The notes: a model not told the origin generated them from the sequence alone. Numbered from the stretch's first letter, positions 24,416 through 33,686 are shown. The stretch is 49,280 nt of DNA from Phycisphaerales bacterium (GCA_020345805.1 CP070772.1:1745773-1795052); one strand, 5' to 3'. A program made the numbers and translations.

Positions 24416-25726
24416 ATGACCATCGCCAGGCGGCCGGAGAATCCGGAACCGGACCTTGATCTTCAATCCCGTGCTGTCGCCGGAGGGATGACCGCCGATG
24501 ACGGGCTGCCCGAGCGGACCGTTTTCGTCGCCCGCCAGCCGATTCTCGATCGCCATCTGGAGGTGTTCGGATACGAACTTCTGTTCAGGTCCGGGCGGCA
24601 GAACTTCCATTGTTTCCACGACGGGGACCAGGCGACCCGCCTGACCGTCAGCAATGCCCTCAACGTCATGGGGCTGAATGATCTGGTCTCCGGCAAGAAG
24701 GCATTCGTCAACATCACCCGCAATCTGCTTCTGCAGGAGTTCCACGCCGTGCTGCCGCTGAAACAGGGGGTGGTGGAATTGCTGGAGACGGTGGAGCCGG
24801 ACGAAGAGGTGATCGCGGCCTGCCGGGCGATGAAAGAGGAAGGCTACCTGCTGGCCCTTGACGATTTCGTGTTCAGCCCGCGATACCAACCATTGCTGGA
24901 CATCGCCGACATCGTGAAGGTCGACTTCCTGGCCACAGACCGCCGGGAGCGCCGCGCGCTTATCGAAAACTCGAGGCGCCCCGGCCTGGTGTTCCTGGCG
25001 GAGAAAGTCGAGGGGCACCAAGAGTTCGAGGAAGGCCTCGCCCTGGGTTATGCCCTCTTTCAGGGGTACTTCTTCAGCAAGCCGAAAATCGTCGAGAGCC
25101 GCGACTTCGTCGGGGCCAAGCACAAGTACATGCTGTTCCTTCAGGAAGTTCACTCACCGGAACTCGATTTCGATCGTCTGGAGAAGGTCGTCAAGTCCGA
25201 CGCATCGTTGTCCGTAAAGCTCCTGCGCTATCTGAACTCCGCCGGTATGGGCGTCCGCGAGAGAATCACCTCGATCAAGCAGGCCCTGATCCTGCTGGGC
25301 GAGAAGCCCCTGCGCAAATGGGCCTCGCTGGTGGCCCTCACCTGCATCGGGGAGGACAAACCGAGCGAGCTGATCCGGCTGAGCCTCGCCCGCGCCCACT
25401 TCTGTGAATCGCTGTGCAGTGACCTGAAAATGACCGGCCGGGAACTGGACCTGTTCCTGCTCGGCCTCCTCTCGGCCCTGGATGCCATGCTGGACTGTTC
25501 ACCTGAAGATCTCGTGGAGCAACTGCCGCTTGCAACCGACGTCAAGACCACCCTCCTGGGCGGCTCCGGCACGCTGGGCAAGGTCTATATGCTGGTCCAG
25601 GCCTGCGAGCACGCCGACTGGAAGACCGCCTGCCTGCTCGGCCGCCTTCTAGAGATCGAGGTCGCGCGCATCAACGAGACCTACTCCCACTCGCTCCGCT
25701 GGGCCGACGAAGTGATGCGAATCTGA
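24416..25726 (+). CDS. EAL-HDOD signalling protein (YuxH/CdgJ type)
   Basis: A 436-residue protein joining a c-di-GMP phosphodiesterase-like EAL domain (about 28-235) to an HDOD domain (about 240-430). FVARQPILDRHLEVFGYELLFRS opens the family. The EAL motif reads ELL; VNIT, LLETVEP, LALDDF, VKVDF, EKVEG and QGYFFSKP follow, so several metal ligands survive, but family members are often inactive or only bind. The HDOD part (SLSVKLLRYLNSAG, SIKQALILLGEKPLRKW) is an adaptor domain without the HD catalytic pair. It closes a cluster with two PilZ proteins, and together they are probably a c-di-GMP-linked control module, perhaps for motility, pili or attachment. Confidence 0.88.
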   Translation: MTIARRPENPEPDLDLQSRAVAGGMTADDGLPERTVFVARQPILDRHLEVFGYELLFRSGRQNFHCFHDGDQATRLTVSNALNVMGLNDLVSGKKAFVNITRNLLLQEFHAVLPLKQGVVELLETVEPDEEVIAACRAMKEEGYLLALDDFVFSPRYQPLLDIADIVKVDFLATDRRERRALIENSRRPGLVFLAEKVEGHQEFEEGLALGYALFQGYFFSKPKIVESRDFVGAKHKYMLFLQEVHSPELDFDRLEKVVKSDASLSVKLLRYLNSAGMGVRERITSIKQALILLGEKPLRKWASLVALTCIGEDKPSELIRLSLARAHFCESLCSDLKMTGRELDLFLLGLLSALDAMLDCSPEDLVEQLPLATDVKTTLLGGSGTLGKVYMLVQACEHADWKTACLLGRLLEIEVARINETYSHSLRWADEVMRI

Positions 25727-25846
25727 CGGAGCGCCCTTGCCTCCATCGCGCAACAGCGCGTTCGTGGTACGACTCGGCGAGCGCCTGGTCATGCGTGGCC
25801 GACCCGTGACTCCGGCACTTTTGCGAGAACGCCGGCGATCCTGATG

Positions 25847-26443
25847 TCACACCGGGGCGAGCAGGTCGTTTATCAACCGCTCGATGCCCGCGGCGCGGGC
25901 GGTGCTGGTCTGCCCGGGCACGCCCAGGGGGGCGAGGATGCCGTAGCCGACGGCCACGTCGATCAGCACCCAGGCCAGAGCCGCGGGCGGCTCGTCATCC
26001 CGCACCACCCCCGCCTTCTGCAACCTCACGATTTCCGTTCTGACAAACGCGTGCAGCTTCGTGGTGTGCTGCCGCAGCGCTTCAGCGATTTCTTTGTCGC
26101 CTTCGATCTCTGTCATGGCCTGGAAGATGACGCGGTACACGCCCCGGCCGCGCTCGTGAGTGGCGGGATTGGCGGCCAGTAAAGTGTGGAGGCGCTTCTG
26201 CGGATCGGTGATCCCTTCCAGGGCCTGCTTCCAGGCGGCGATGACTTCCCTGCCTACCTCGTCAATGAGTGTTACGAACAGATCGAGCTTGTTCTCGAAG
26301 TGGCGATAGAGGATCGGTTCGGTGATGCCCGCGGCCCGGGCGAGCTCGGCGGTGGTGGCCCCCCGGTAACCGCGCTGGGCGAACAACTCCGCCGCGACCT
26401 CCAGAAGCTGACGGCGGCGCTCCGTTGCCCGCATTCGAGCCAT
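25847..26443 (-). CDS. TetR/AcrR-family transcriptional regulator
   Basis: A 198-residue repressor. The N-terminal helix-turn-helix is typical (LLEVAAELFAQRGYRGATTAELARAAGITEPILYRHFENKLDLF, residues about 13-56); the C-terminal ligand and dimer domain is helical with no recognised ligand. The ATG at 26443 has AAGGAG 7 bases upstream. A 6-5-6 palindrome (26457-26473) in its leader is a likely autoregulatory operator. topA ends 160 bases upstream and the EAL-HDOD gene converges, so the regulator controls itself and presumably distant genes; no efflux pump is near by. Confidence 0.88.
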   Translation of the reverse strand: MARMRATERRRQLLEVAAELFAQRGYRGATTAELARAAGITEPILYRHFENKLDLFVTLIDEVGREVIAAWKQALEGITDPQKRLHTLLAANPATHERGRGVYRVIFQAMTEIEGDKEIAEALRQHTTKLHAFVRTEIVRLQKAGVVRDDEPPAALAWVLIDVAVGYGILAPLGVPGQTSTARAAGIERLINDLLAPV

Positions 26444-26456
26444 GTCGACGCTCCTT

Positions 26457-26473
26457 CTGACCGGACGGGTCAG
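26457..26473. promoter_or_regulatory. Probable TetR operator
   Basis: CTGACC (26457-26462), five bases GGACG, then GGTCAG (26468-26473), an exact inverted repeat. Its form resembles known TetR/AcrR operators. It lies between a likely -10 TACAAT (minus strand, 26501..26496) and the tetR start codon, so bound repressor would block its own transcription. Confidence 0.6.
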
Positions 26474-26525
26474 TTAGTGATCGGGTACTTGCCGCATTGT
26501 AACCCATCCCGCTCGCGCCGGTGAT

Positions 26526-26556
26526 AAAAACCTGGAAGCGTGGTCCTCCGCCACGC
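26526..26556 (-). terminator. Possible terminator of topA
   Basis: On the minus strand a 6-bp stem (GCGTGG / CCACGC, 26551-26556 and 26538-26543) with a 7-base loop is followed after seven bases by five T residues (26530-26526). It lies about 50 bases after the topA stop. The gap between stem and T run makes it weak. Confidence 0.35.
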
Positions 26557-26604
26557 CTGGAGCGAGGCGGATGACGATGTCCATAATGAGGGCGTCGTCC
26601 GATG

Positions 26605-29247
26605 TCACGCCGCCGCGGTCGATTGGGCCGCGGCCTCGGGGTGGATCTCCAGTTCGTCCACGCCTCCCGGCATGATGAGGTCGGCGACCGGCGTGCCTTC
26701 GGGAATCACCTTCCCGTCCAGGGTCCGGACCACGATCTGGGGATGGGCCCGCTCGTGGTCTTCCAGCTGCTGGAGCCAGTGAGCCTTGACCGCCTCTTCA
26801 AGTTTGCTCCATGCGGCCCGCCCCTTGCATTTGGGGAACGTCGAGCAGCTCAGCCACGGCCCGCGCTTGCCCCGCCGCAGGTTCAGAGGCGATTCGCACT
26901 TGGGGCAGGGCAGATCGGTCAGCACCGGCGGCTGGGCCGGGTACTTGATCTTCCCGTTCTTGTCCAGATTGATCACGTACTTGACCTGGGGGTAGTTCAC
27001 CGAGGCGAGGAACCTGCCGAACCGCCCGGACCGCAGTTCCATCGCCGAGCCGTCCTCCGGGCAGGCCACGTTCACCCGCTCGGCGCTCATCGGCCGGCCT
27101 TCCCGGTCGATCGGGGCGGCGAAGTCGCACTTGGGGTAGCGGCTGCAGGACAGGAACCGCCCGTTCTTGCCGAACCGATAGCACGTCTGTCCGCCGCATT
27201 GCGGGCAGCGGTAGGGCGCCGACCGGCTCTCGGCCTTGGCGTGCACCATGTTGTCGTGCGCCCGATCCAGCGATTTGCTGAACCGCGCGTAGAACTTCTC
27301 CAGCATCGCGGTCCAGTCGTGATGCTGCTCGGCGACCTTGTCCAGCTCCGCTTCCATCTGGCGGGTGTAACCCAGGTCCATCAGCCGGGGGAACGCCTCC
27401 ACCAGCTTCTCGGTCACCACCTCGCCCAGATCGGTCGCATAAAACCGGCGATCGATCTGCTCGACGTACTTGCGCTCCTGGATCACGTTGATGATCTGGG
27501 CGTAGGTGGAGGGCCGGCCAATCCCTTCGGATTCCAGCGTCTTGACCAGCGAGGCCTCGGTGTAGCGGGGCGGGGGGCTGGTAAACAACTGCTCCGGCTC
27601 CAGCGAGAACGGGGCGGTCTCCCGGCCCTCGGCCAGCTCGGGCAGGATCTGTTCCTCACCGTTGGTGGGCAGGCCCGCCACGCGATAGAAACCATCAAAA
27701 ACCAGAACGCGGCCCGTCGCCTTGAGTACCGCGCCCGTCTCCCGGTCGCTTCGCTCCAGCATTACGTTCGTGGCATCCCACTGCGCCGGAGTCATCTGGC
27801 AGGCCACGAACCGGTTCCAGATGAGTCGATAGAGCTTGCGCTGGGGCTCGGTCAGCGCCGCAGCGATCTCCTCCGGATGGCGGTTGACGTCCGTGGGTCG
27901 AATGGCCTCGTGCGCCTCCTGGGCCGCCTTGTTTGACGAGCCGAAGAAGTTGGGCTTCTCGGGCAGATAGGAGTCGCCGAACTTGTCCTTGATAAACGTG
28001 CGGGCCTGCGCGAGGGCATCACCGGAAAGATGGGTGGAGTCAGTTCGCATGTAAGTGATGAGACCCACCTGACCCTCGCCGGGGACGTTGACTCCCTCAT
28101 ACAGCTCCTGGGCGGTGCGCATGGTGCGGGAGGCGCCGAAGCCCAGGGCGCCGGATGCGGCCATCTGCAACGTCGAAGTGATGAACGGGGCCGGCGGGCG
28201 CGAGGTCGTGCGCTTCGTCTCCACCGATCGCACGCGATAGCGTGTCGCCGGGTCAATCCGACCCTCGATGGTCTTCACCGTCGCCGCGGGCCCGCGCCCC
28301 TTGGGATTCTCTTCCTCACGCGCCTTGGTGTCGATCAGTCCGATGGCGTCGCACACCGCCGCCACTTCCTCGGAAAGGTCCTTCGTGTCCTCGGCCCGGC
28401 TGCGCAACTCGAACTTCCCGCCCTGCAGTTCCGCCAGCTCGGCACGGATCGATCCGTGCTCGGCCAGCCAGGCGTTGCACTCCTTGACCGTCGGCGACCT
28501 GCCTTTGCCGTTGAGAGTGCTGATGAACTTCTTCCACGGTTCGGCCAGCCCGGGCGCGGCGTCCGGATCGATGCTGAGGCGGGCGGTGAACCGCCAGTAT
28601 TCATCGGGGATGAACTGGCGGATCTCGTCCTCCCGTTCGACGATCAATCTCACCGCGACGGACTGGACCCGCCCGGCGCTGAGGCCTCGGGCCACCTTCT
28701 TCCAGAGCAGTGGCGACACCTGGTAACCGACGATGCGATCGAGAATGCGCCTTGCCTGCTGGGCGTTCACCTTGTCCAGGTCCAGGACGTGCGGATTGGC
28801 GAAGGCGTGCTCGATCTCGGACCGGGTGATTGCGTTGAAAACCACCCGCCTGACCTGCTCGGGCGGGATGTCCAGCTCCTGGGCGATGTGCCAGGCAATG
28901 GCCTCGCCCTCGCGGTCCAAGTCGGTGGCGAACCAGACATCTCTGGCCTGCCGGGCCGCCTTCTTCAGCTCCGTCACCACCTTCTTCTTGCCCGGCAGCA
29001 CGTCGTAGGTCGGCTGGAAATGGTTCTCCAGATCGACCCCGGGCACCGGCTGCTTCGAGCCTTTGGGGGCTCGAGCCGGCAGATCCCGCACGTGTCCGAC
29101 CGACGCCTGAACCACATAATCGCGCCCCAGGTATTTATTGATGGTCTTGGCCTTGGCCGGGGACTCCACGATCACCAGATGCTTGCCCGCCGCGCTGGCG
29201 GTGCGGCGTGCGGTCTTCTTGCGGGTTGTGGTCTTCTTCCGGGCCAT
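26605..29247 (-). CDS. topA: DNA topoisomerase I
   Basis: Type IA topoisomerase that relaxes negative supercoils through a phosphotyrosine link to one strand. In 880 residues: a Lys/Arg-rich N-terminal tail (1-20), the Toprim domain with HLVIVESPAKAKTI and the acidic triad in TDLDREGEA (Asp109, Asp111, Glu113), then the catalytic domains with GLITYMRTDST (Tyr399) and RSVETKRTTSRPPAPF. The C-terminus carries two clear four-cysteine zinc fingers (YRCPQCGG...CSRYPKC and LPCPKCES...CSTFPKC) with a degenerate unit between (SVNYPQV). It follows miaA by 104 bases on the same strand and is likely in its transcript or has its own promoter in that gap. Essential in most bacteria. Confidence 0.97.
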   Translation of the reverse strand: MARKKTTTRKKTARRTASAAGKHLVIVESPAKAKTINKYLGRDYVVQASVGHVRDLPARAPKGSKQPVPGVDLENHFQPTYDVLPGKKKVVTELKKAARQARDVWFATDLDREGEAIAWHIAQELDIPPEQVRRVVFNAITRSEIEHAFANPHVLDLDKVNAQQARRILDRIVGYQVSPLLWKKVARGLSAGRVQSVAVRLIVEREDEIRQFIPDEYWRFTARLSIDPDAAPGLAEPWKKFISTLNGKGRSPTVKECNAWLAEHGSIRAELAELQGGKFELRSRAEDTKDLSEEVAAVCDAIGLIDTKAREEENPKGRGPAATVKTIEGRIDPATRYRVRSVETKRTTSRPPAPFITSTLQMAASGALGFGASRTMRTAQELYEGVNVPGEGQVGLITYMRTDSTHLSGDALAQARTFIKDKFGDSYLPEKPNFFGSSNKAAQEAHEAIRPTDVNRHPEEIAAALTEPQRKLYRLIWNRFVACQMTPAQWDATNVMLERSDRETGAVLKATGRVLVFDGFYRVAGLPTNGEEQILPELAEGRETAPFSLEPEQLFTSPPPRYTEASLVKTLESEGIGRPSTYAQIINVIQERKYVEQIDRRFYATDLGEVVTEKLVEAFPRLMDLGYTRQMEAELDKVAEQHHDWTAMLEKFYARFSKSLDRAHDNMVHAKAESRSAPYRCPQCGGQTCYRFGKNGRFLSCSRYPKCDFAAPIDREGRPMSAERVNVACPEDGSAMELRSGRFGRFLASVNYPQVKYVINLDKNGKIKYPAQPPVLTDLPCPKCESPLNLRRGKRGPWLSCSTFPKCKGRAAWSKLEEAVKAHWLQQLEDHERAHPQIVVRTLDGKVIPEGTPVADLIMPGGVDELEIHPEAAAQSTAAA

Positions 29248-29379
29248 CAGCGCCTTGGCCTATCGGTCAGAATCGGGCGACGGATGAAAAGGAAAGCCCG
29301 CCTCGCCGACGACGCGCGGGGCGGAATTGAATCACTCAACCGGTTTCTGTCAAGGTATATTCGCAGGTTCACCGGATGA

Positions 29380-30351
29380 TCAGCCCCCACCGGATGCCGA
29401 ACGGGGGTGCGGCGACAGCTGGCTGTCGATGAACGTAACTGCCTGTTGAACAAGATCTTGCGGCGATTCCTGCCCCGCCTCCAGCCAGATCGAGTTTCCT
29501 TTTGCCTTGAAACGCCTAAGCCACGTCCGCTGTTGCTTGGCGTACCTCCGGGTGCGGATCTTGACCTGCTCCACCGCCTCCGCCAGCGGGCAGCGGCCCT
29601 CCAGGTGCTCGATGATCTGCTTGTAGCCCAACGCTTCGCGGGCCTGCACGCCCAGCAAGCCGTCCTCCCACAGCCCCCGGACCTCCTCGACCAGTCCCCG
29701 CTCGATCATCTCCCTGACTCGGGCGTTGATCCGCCGGTTGATCTCCTCCGCCGGCCAGTCCAGGCCCACAATGAGGATGTCATCCCGCGCCGAGCCCGCC
29801 TGCCACTGCTGCTGAAGCTCGCTGATGGGTCGCCCCGTCTGTTCGAAAACCTCGATCGCCCGGATCGTCCGCTTGCGGTCGTTGGGGTGGATTCGCTCGG
29901 CCGAAGCCGAGTCGACTCGCATCAGCCATTGGCGCAGCTCCTGCCCGTCCATGGCCCCGAGCCGCTCGCGGAGATCCTGATCGGGCTGGGGCCCTTCAAA
30001 GAGCCCCTCCAGCAGAGCCTGGATATAAAGGTTGGTGCCGCCGACCACGATCGGGAAGCGCCCGCGGCTTCGGACCTGCTCGATGGCCTTCTCCACCAGA
30101 TCCAGCCAGCGATCGACGCTGAAACCATCGTCGGCGGGGTCGGCGATGTCGATGAGATGGTGCGGTGCTTCAGCCTGCTCCTGCTCAGTCGGCTTGGCGG
30201 TCCCGATGTTCATCCCGCGATAGACCTGCATCGAGTCGGCGCAGACGCATTCGCCGCCTCCGGGCAGGGTGCGGGCCAGATCGATCGCCAGCCGCGTCTT
30301 GCCACCCGCGGTCGGACCGAGTATCAGAATGATCGGCCTGGCGCGATCCAT
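29380..30351 (-). CDS. miaA: tRNA dimethylallyltransferase
   Basis: Adds a dimethylallyl group from DMAPP to A37 of tRNAs that read UNN codons. The 323-residue protein has the P-loop GPTAGGKT (about 12-19), ADSMQVYRGMNIGTAKPT, HHLIDIADP, FPIVVGGTNLYIQALLEG and KRTIRAIEVFEQTGRPIS, all hallmarks. The ATG at 30351 is preferred over an in-frame GTG two codons upstream because AGGTGGG lies just before it. It uses the DMAPP made by the isoprenoid enzymes encoded elsewhere in the window. topA lies downstream on the same strand; the Na/Pi symporter gene diverges. Confidence 0.96.
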   Translation of the reverse strand: MDRARPIILILGPTAGGKTRLAIDLARTLPGGGECVCADSMQVYRGMNIGTAKPTEQEQAEAPHHLIDIADPADDGFSVDRWLDLVEKAIEQVRSRGRFPIVVGGTNLYIQALLEGLFEGPQPDQDLRERLGAMDGQELRQWLMRVDSASAERIHPNDRKRTIRAIEVFEQTGRPISELQQQWQAGSARDDILIVGLDWPAEEINRRINARVREMIERGLVEEVRGLWEDGLLGVQAREALGYKQIIEHLEGRCPLAEAVEQVKIRTRRYAKQQRTWLRRFKAKGNSIWLEAGQESPQDLVQQAVTFIDSQLSPHPRSASGGG

Positions 30352-30470
30352 ACCCACCTATCGTACGTTCCAAACGGCCCCGGACATCGCCGCTCATGCC
30401 CCGGTGACGGATCGCCGACGGAGTAGGCGGGCGGACGCGGGCGAGCGTTCGGCCCGAAAAAGGGTGAAAC

Positions 30471-32132
30471 ATGCACCTGATGGCACAGACCACCGCCGAC
30501 CTGTCAACCACCGAGATCATAATCGGTCTGGTGGGCGGTCTGGCCCTGTTCCTCTTCGGTTTGGAGCAGATGGCCTCGGGCCTGAAGATCGCCGCCGGCG
30601 AAGGGATGAAGACCATCCTGGCCCGGCTCACCTCCAATCGCTTCAGTGGGCTGCTGACCGGCACGCTGGTCACGGGCGTGGTGCAGTCCTCGTCGGTGAC
30701 CACCGTTCTGCTGGTGGGTTTCATCAGCGCGGGGCTCATGACCATGAAGCAATCCATCGGGGTGATTCTGGGGGCGGACATCGGGTCCACCTTCACCGCC
30801 CAGATCATTGCATTCAAGGTCCACAACGCGGCGCTGGTCATGATCGCGGGCGGCTTCGCCGTCTCCTACCTGCCGCGATGGGAGCGCGTCCGACCCTACG
30901 GGCGGGTGGTGATGGCCCTGGGGTTGGTGTTCTTCGGGATGAACGTGATGGGCGACTCCGCCTCGCCGCTGAGAAAGCATCAGGCGTTCATAGACTTGAT
31001 GATGTCGATGGAGCACCCGGTTTTGGGCATCATCATCGGCGCCCTGTTCACCGCCATTGTGCAGTCGTCGGCGGCGACGATGGGAATCGTGATCATGCTT
31101 GCCGGGCAGGGCTTCATCTCGCTGCCCGCGGGCATCGCCCTGGCCCTGGGTGCCAACATCGGCACCTGCGCCACCGCGATCCTCGCCTCCATCGGCAAAC
31201 CTCGCGAGGCGGTGAGAGCCGCGATCGCCCACATCCTTTTCAAGATCGTTGGCGTGTTGTTGTGGCTGCCGCTCATCGATCAACTTGCGTCGCTGGTCGA
31301 GTGGATCACTCCCGACGAGTCGGGGATGCCCCGCCAGATCGCCAACGCCCACACGGTTTTCAACGTGATCAACGCGCTGGTCTTTGTCTGGTTCGCCGGC
31401 GTGTTTGCCTGGATTGTGTGCAGGCTGGTGCCGGACAGGCCCGAGCCGGAAGACCGGGTCATCAAGCCCAAGTACCTCGATCATGCCCTGCTGAAGACCC
31501 CGGCCCTGGCCATCGAGACGGTGAGGCCGGAGATCCGCCGCATGGGCAAGCGGGTGGAGCGGATGCTCGTCGATGCGCCTTCTGCGGTGTTGGCGGGCAG
31601 CAGTGAGGATCTGTCCCGCATCGCGGCCATGGACGACGACGTGGACCGCATCCACGGCTACATCATCACCTACCTGGGTGAGATCTCCCAGCATTCGCCC
31701 TCGGACCGACAGCGCGAGGAGATCATGAATCTCATGGCCGCCGCCAACCACCTCGAACACATCGGCGACACCATCGAGACCAATCTTGTCGCGCTCGGCC
31801 GGCAGCGCGTGGAGCGGCAAGTCACCATCAGTGAAGAAACCGCCGGGCGGATCCATCGTGTGGCGGAGGCGGTAATCGGTTCGGTACGGTCGGCCGTGCA
31901 GGCCGTCTCCGCGATGGACCTCGAGGCCGCCCGCGTGGTCACGGGCATGAAGGACCAGATCGGCTCCCTGGTCGACGAGGCATACTCCCATCAGGCTCAG
32001 CGCCTCGTCGCCCCCGAGCCGGACCGGCTGGCGTTGTATACCGTGGAGGCCGATATGATTGAAAACCTCAAACGGGTCTATTACTTCGCCAAGCGCATGG
32101 CCAAGACCGTCCGGGGGTGGGACAAGGAATGA
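30471..32132 (+). CDS. Na/Pi cotransporter with C-terminal PhoU domain
   Basis: A 553-residue sodium-phosphate symporter of the NptA/YjbB type. Two inverted-repeat halves each carry the QSS signature (VVQSSSVTTVLLVGFIS at about 75-90 and IVQSSAATMGIVIM at about 198-212), with eight or so membrane segments up to residue 320. The rest (about 345-550) is a cytoplasmic PhoU-like helical domain (MAAANHLEHIGDTIETNL), which regulates flux in such proteins. It would move phosphate at the inner membrane. The downstream gene, 36 bases away, encodes a polyphosphate phosphotransferase, so uptake and polyphosphate metabolism are probably co-expressed. Confidence 0.92.
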   Translation: MHLMAQTTADLSTTEIIIGLVGGLALFLFGLEQMASGLKIAAGEGMKTILARLTSNRFSGLLTGTLVTGVVQSSSVTTVLLVGFISAGLMTMKQSIGVILGADIGSTFTAQIIAFKVHNAALVMIAGGFAVSYLPRWERVRPYGRVVMALGLVFFGMNVMGDSASPLRKHQAFIDLMMSMEHPVLGIIIGALFTAIVQSSAATMGIVIMLAGQGFISLPAGIALALGANIGTCATAILASIGKPREAVRAAIAHILFKIVGVLLWLPLIDQLASLVEWITPDESGMPRQIANAHTVFNVINALVFVWFAGVFAWIVCRLVPDRPEPEDRVIKPKYLDHALLKTPALAIETVRPEIRRMGKRVERMLVDAPSAVLAGSSEDLSRIAAMDDDVDRIHGYIITYLGEISQHSPSDRQREEIMNLMAAANHLEHIGDTIETNLVALGRQRVERQVTISEETAGRIHRVAEAVIGSVRSAVQAVSAMDLEAARVVTGMKDQIGSLVDEAYSHQAQRLVAPEPDRLALYTVEADMIENLKRVYYFAKRMAKTVRGWDKE

Positions 32133-32168
32133 GCCGCAGGTAATGAGGTGGGGGGGCGGAGATCGATC

Positions 32169-33686
32169 GTGTTCAAGACCGCGGAACTGGGACAGAAGAT
32201 CGCCAAGGCCGAGTATCACGCCCTGCTGCCGGACCTCCGCGCCCGACTCGTCCAGGCCCAGTACCGCATGAGAAAGGCGGACTTTTCCGTCATCATCGTC
32301 ATCTCCGGCAACGACAGCGTGGGGCGCGAGCAGGCCCTGCACACGCTTGCCGAGTGGATGGATCCGCGGTTCCTGGAAATCAACGCCTTCGGCCATCGCA
32401 GCGATGAGGAGCGCGAGCGTCCCCGCTACTGGCGCTACTGGCGGCAACTGCCCGCCGACGGGCGCAGCAGCATCTTCTACGGATCCTGGGTCCGCCGGCC
32501 GCTCATGGATCGCCTCGACGACCTCATCGATGACGAGCAGCTCGATGACGCCATCCATCACGTCAACAACTTCGAGCGGATGCTCGTCGATGACGGCACC
32601 ATCCTGCTGAAGTTCTGGCTTCACCTTGGCCGCGACGGGCTGAAGAAGCGCATCAAGGCCGCGGACAAGGACCCGGATTCCAGATGGAAGATCAACCAGC
32701 GCGACCGGATGTTCGCGGCCAACTACGAGCGATGCGAGAACATCTGCAAGCGGTTCGTGCGCAAGACCTCCACCGCCGAGGCGCCTTGGCAGATCGTCGA
32801 GAGCACCGATCACCGGTTCCGGAACGTCACCATCGGCCGGGCCGTGCTCGACGCGATGACCCGCGGTATGGCTGCATGGGGGGCGAAATGCGCCGAACAA
32901 GAGACGGCCACGTCAAAGATCGCCGCCGCCGAAGGTGCCGACCAGCCGATCAACGACACCCGCAGCATTCTGGACACTCTGGATCTGTCAAGGTCGCTGG
33001 ACAGGCGCCAATACCAGAAGAACCTCGAAAGCTGCCAGAGCCGGCTGTACGACCTGGGCCAGAAAGCGTTCGCCGAAGGCGTGAGCAGCGTGCTGGTCTT
33101 TGAGGGCTGGGATGCATCGGGCAAAGGCGGGGCAATCCGCCGCCTGCTCGCGGGACTGGATCCCCGCGATTACCGCGTGGTCTCCGTCACCGCCCCCAGC
33201 GATGAGGAGCTGGCCCGGCACTATCTCTGGCGGTTCTGGCGGCACCTGCCCCGGGCCGGCAAGGTCGTGGTCTTCGATCGAAGCTGGTACGGAAGAGTCC
33301 TCGTGGAGCGGGTGGAAGGTTTAGCCACCGAAGAGCAGTGGCGGCGGGCCTACAAGGAGATCAACGACTTCGAGGAGGAGCTGGTCAACCACGGCACGGT
33401 CCTGCTCAAGTTCTGGATGCACGTGGACCGCGATGAGCAACTGGCCCGCTTCAAAGCGAGGGAGGCCACGCCCTTCAAGCAGCACAAGATCACCGAAGAG
33501 GACTTCCGCAACCGCGAGAAGTGGGACCTCTACGAGGCCGCGGTCAACGAGATGGTCCAGCGCACCAGCACCGAGTACGCGCCGTGGCAACTCATCGAAG
33601 GCAACGACAAGCGCTACGCACGCGTGGAGGTGATCAGGACGTATGTGGAAGCGCTGGAGAAGAGGCTTGAAGACCTGAAGACTTGA
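32169..33686 (+). CDS. Polyphosphate:AMP phosphotransferase (two-domain PPK2, class II)
   Basis: A 505-residue protein made of two fused PPK2 domains. The N-terminal domain (about 1-235) keeps the fold but has a worn Walker A (GNDSVGREQAL, Lys replaced by Arg). The C-terminal domain (about 265-500) is complete: FEGWDASGKGGAIRRL, DRSWYGRVLVERVEG, LKFWMHVDRDEQLARF and YAPWQLIEGNDKRYARV. This matches class II PPK2, which typically phosphorylate AMP to ADP with polyphosphate. The GTG at 32169 has GGAG 7 bases upstream; an earlier GTG (32148) lacks one. It follows the Na/Pi symporter gene closely. An 8-bp-period repeat crosses its stop codon. Confidence 0.92.
   Translation: MFKTAELGQKIAKAEYHALLPDLRARLVQAQYRMRKADFSVIIVISGNDSVGREQALHTLAEWMDPRFLEINAFGHRSDEERERPRYWRYWRQLPADGRSSIFYGSWVRRPLMDRLDDLIDDEQLDDAIHHVNNFERMLVDDGTILLKFWLHLGRDGLKKRIKAADKDPDSRWKINQRDRMFAANYERCENICKRFVRKTSTAEAPWQIVESTDHRFRNVTIGRAVLDAMTRGMAAWGAKCAEQETATSKIAAAEGADQPINDTRSILDTLDLSRSLDRRQYQKNLESCQSRLYDLGQKAFAEGVSSVLVFEGWDASGKGGAIRRLLAGLDPRDYRVVSVTAPSDEELARHYLWRFWRHLPRAGKVVVFDRSWYGRVLVERVEGLATEEQWRRAYKEINDFEEELVNHGTVLLKFWMHVDRDEQLARFKAREATPFKQHKITEEDFRNREKWDLYEAAVNEMVQRTSTEYAPWQLIEGNDKRYARVEVIRTYVEALEKRLEDLKT

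Noticed and set aside
26602..29379. Two long plus-strand frames antisense to topA
   Set aside because: topA is unambiguous on the minus strand; the plus-strand frames have no homology style or ribosome sites.
32169..32880. First PPK2 domain with worn Walker A taken as a sign of decay
   Set aside because: An inactive N-terminal domain fused to an active C-terminal one is normal in class II PPK2.
30504..32900. Very long open frame antisense to the Na/Pi symporter and PPK2 genes
   Set aside because: It is the third-position GC shadow of two well-recognised genes, with low-complexity composition and no family resemblance.
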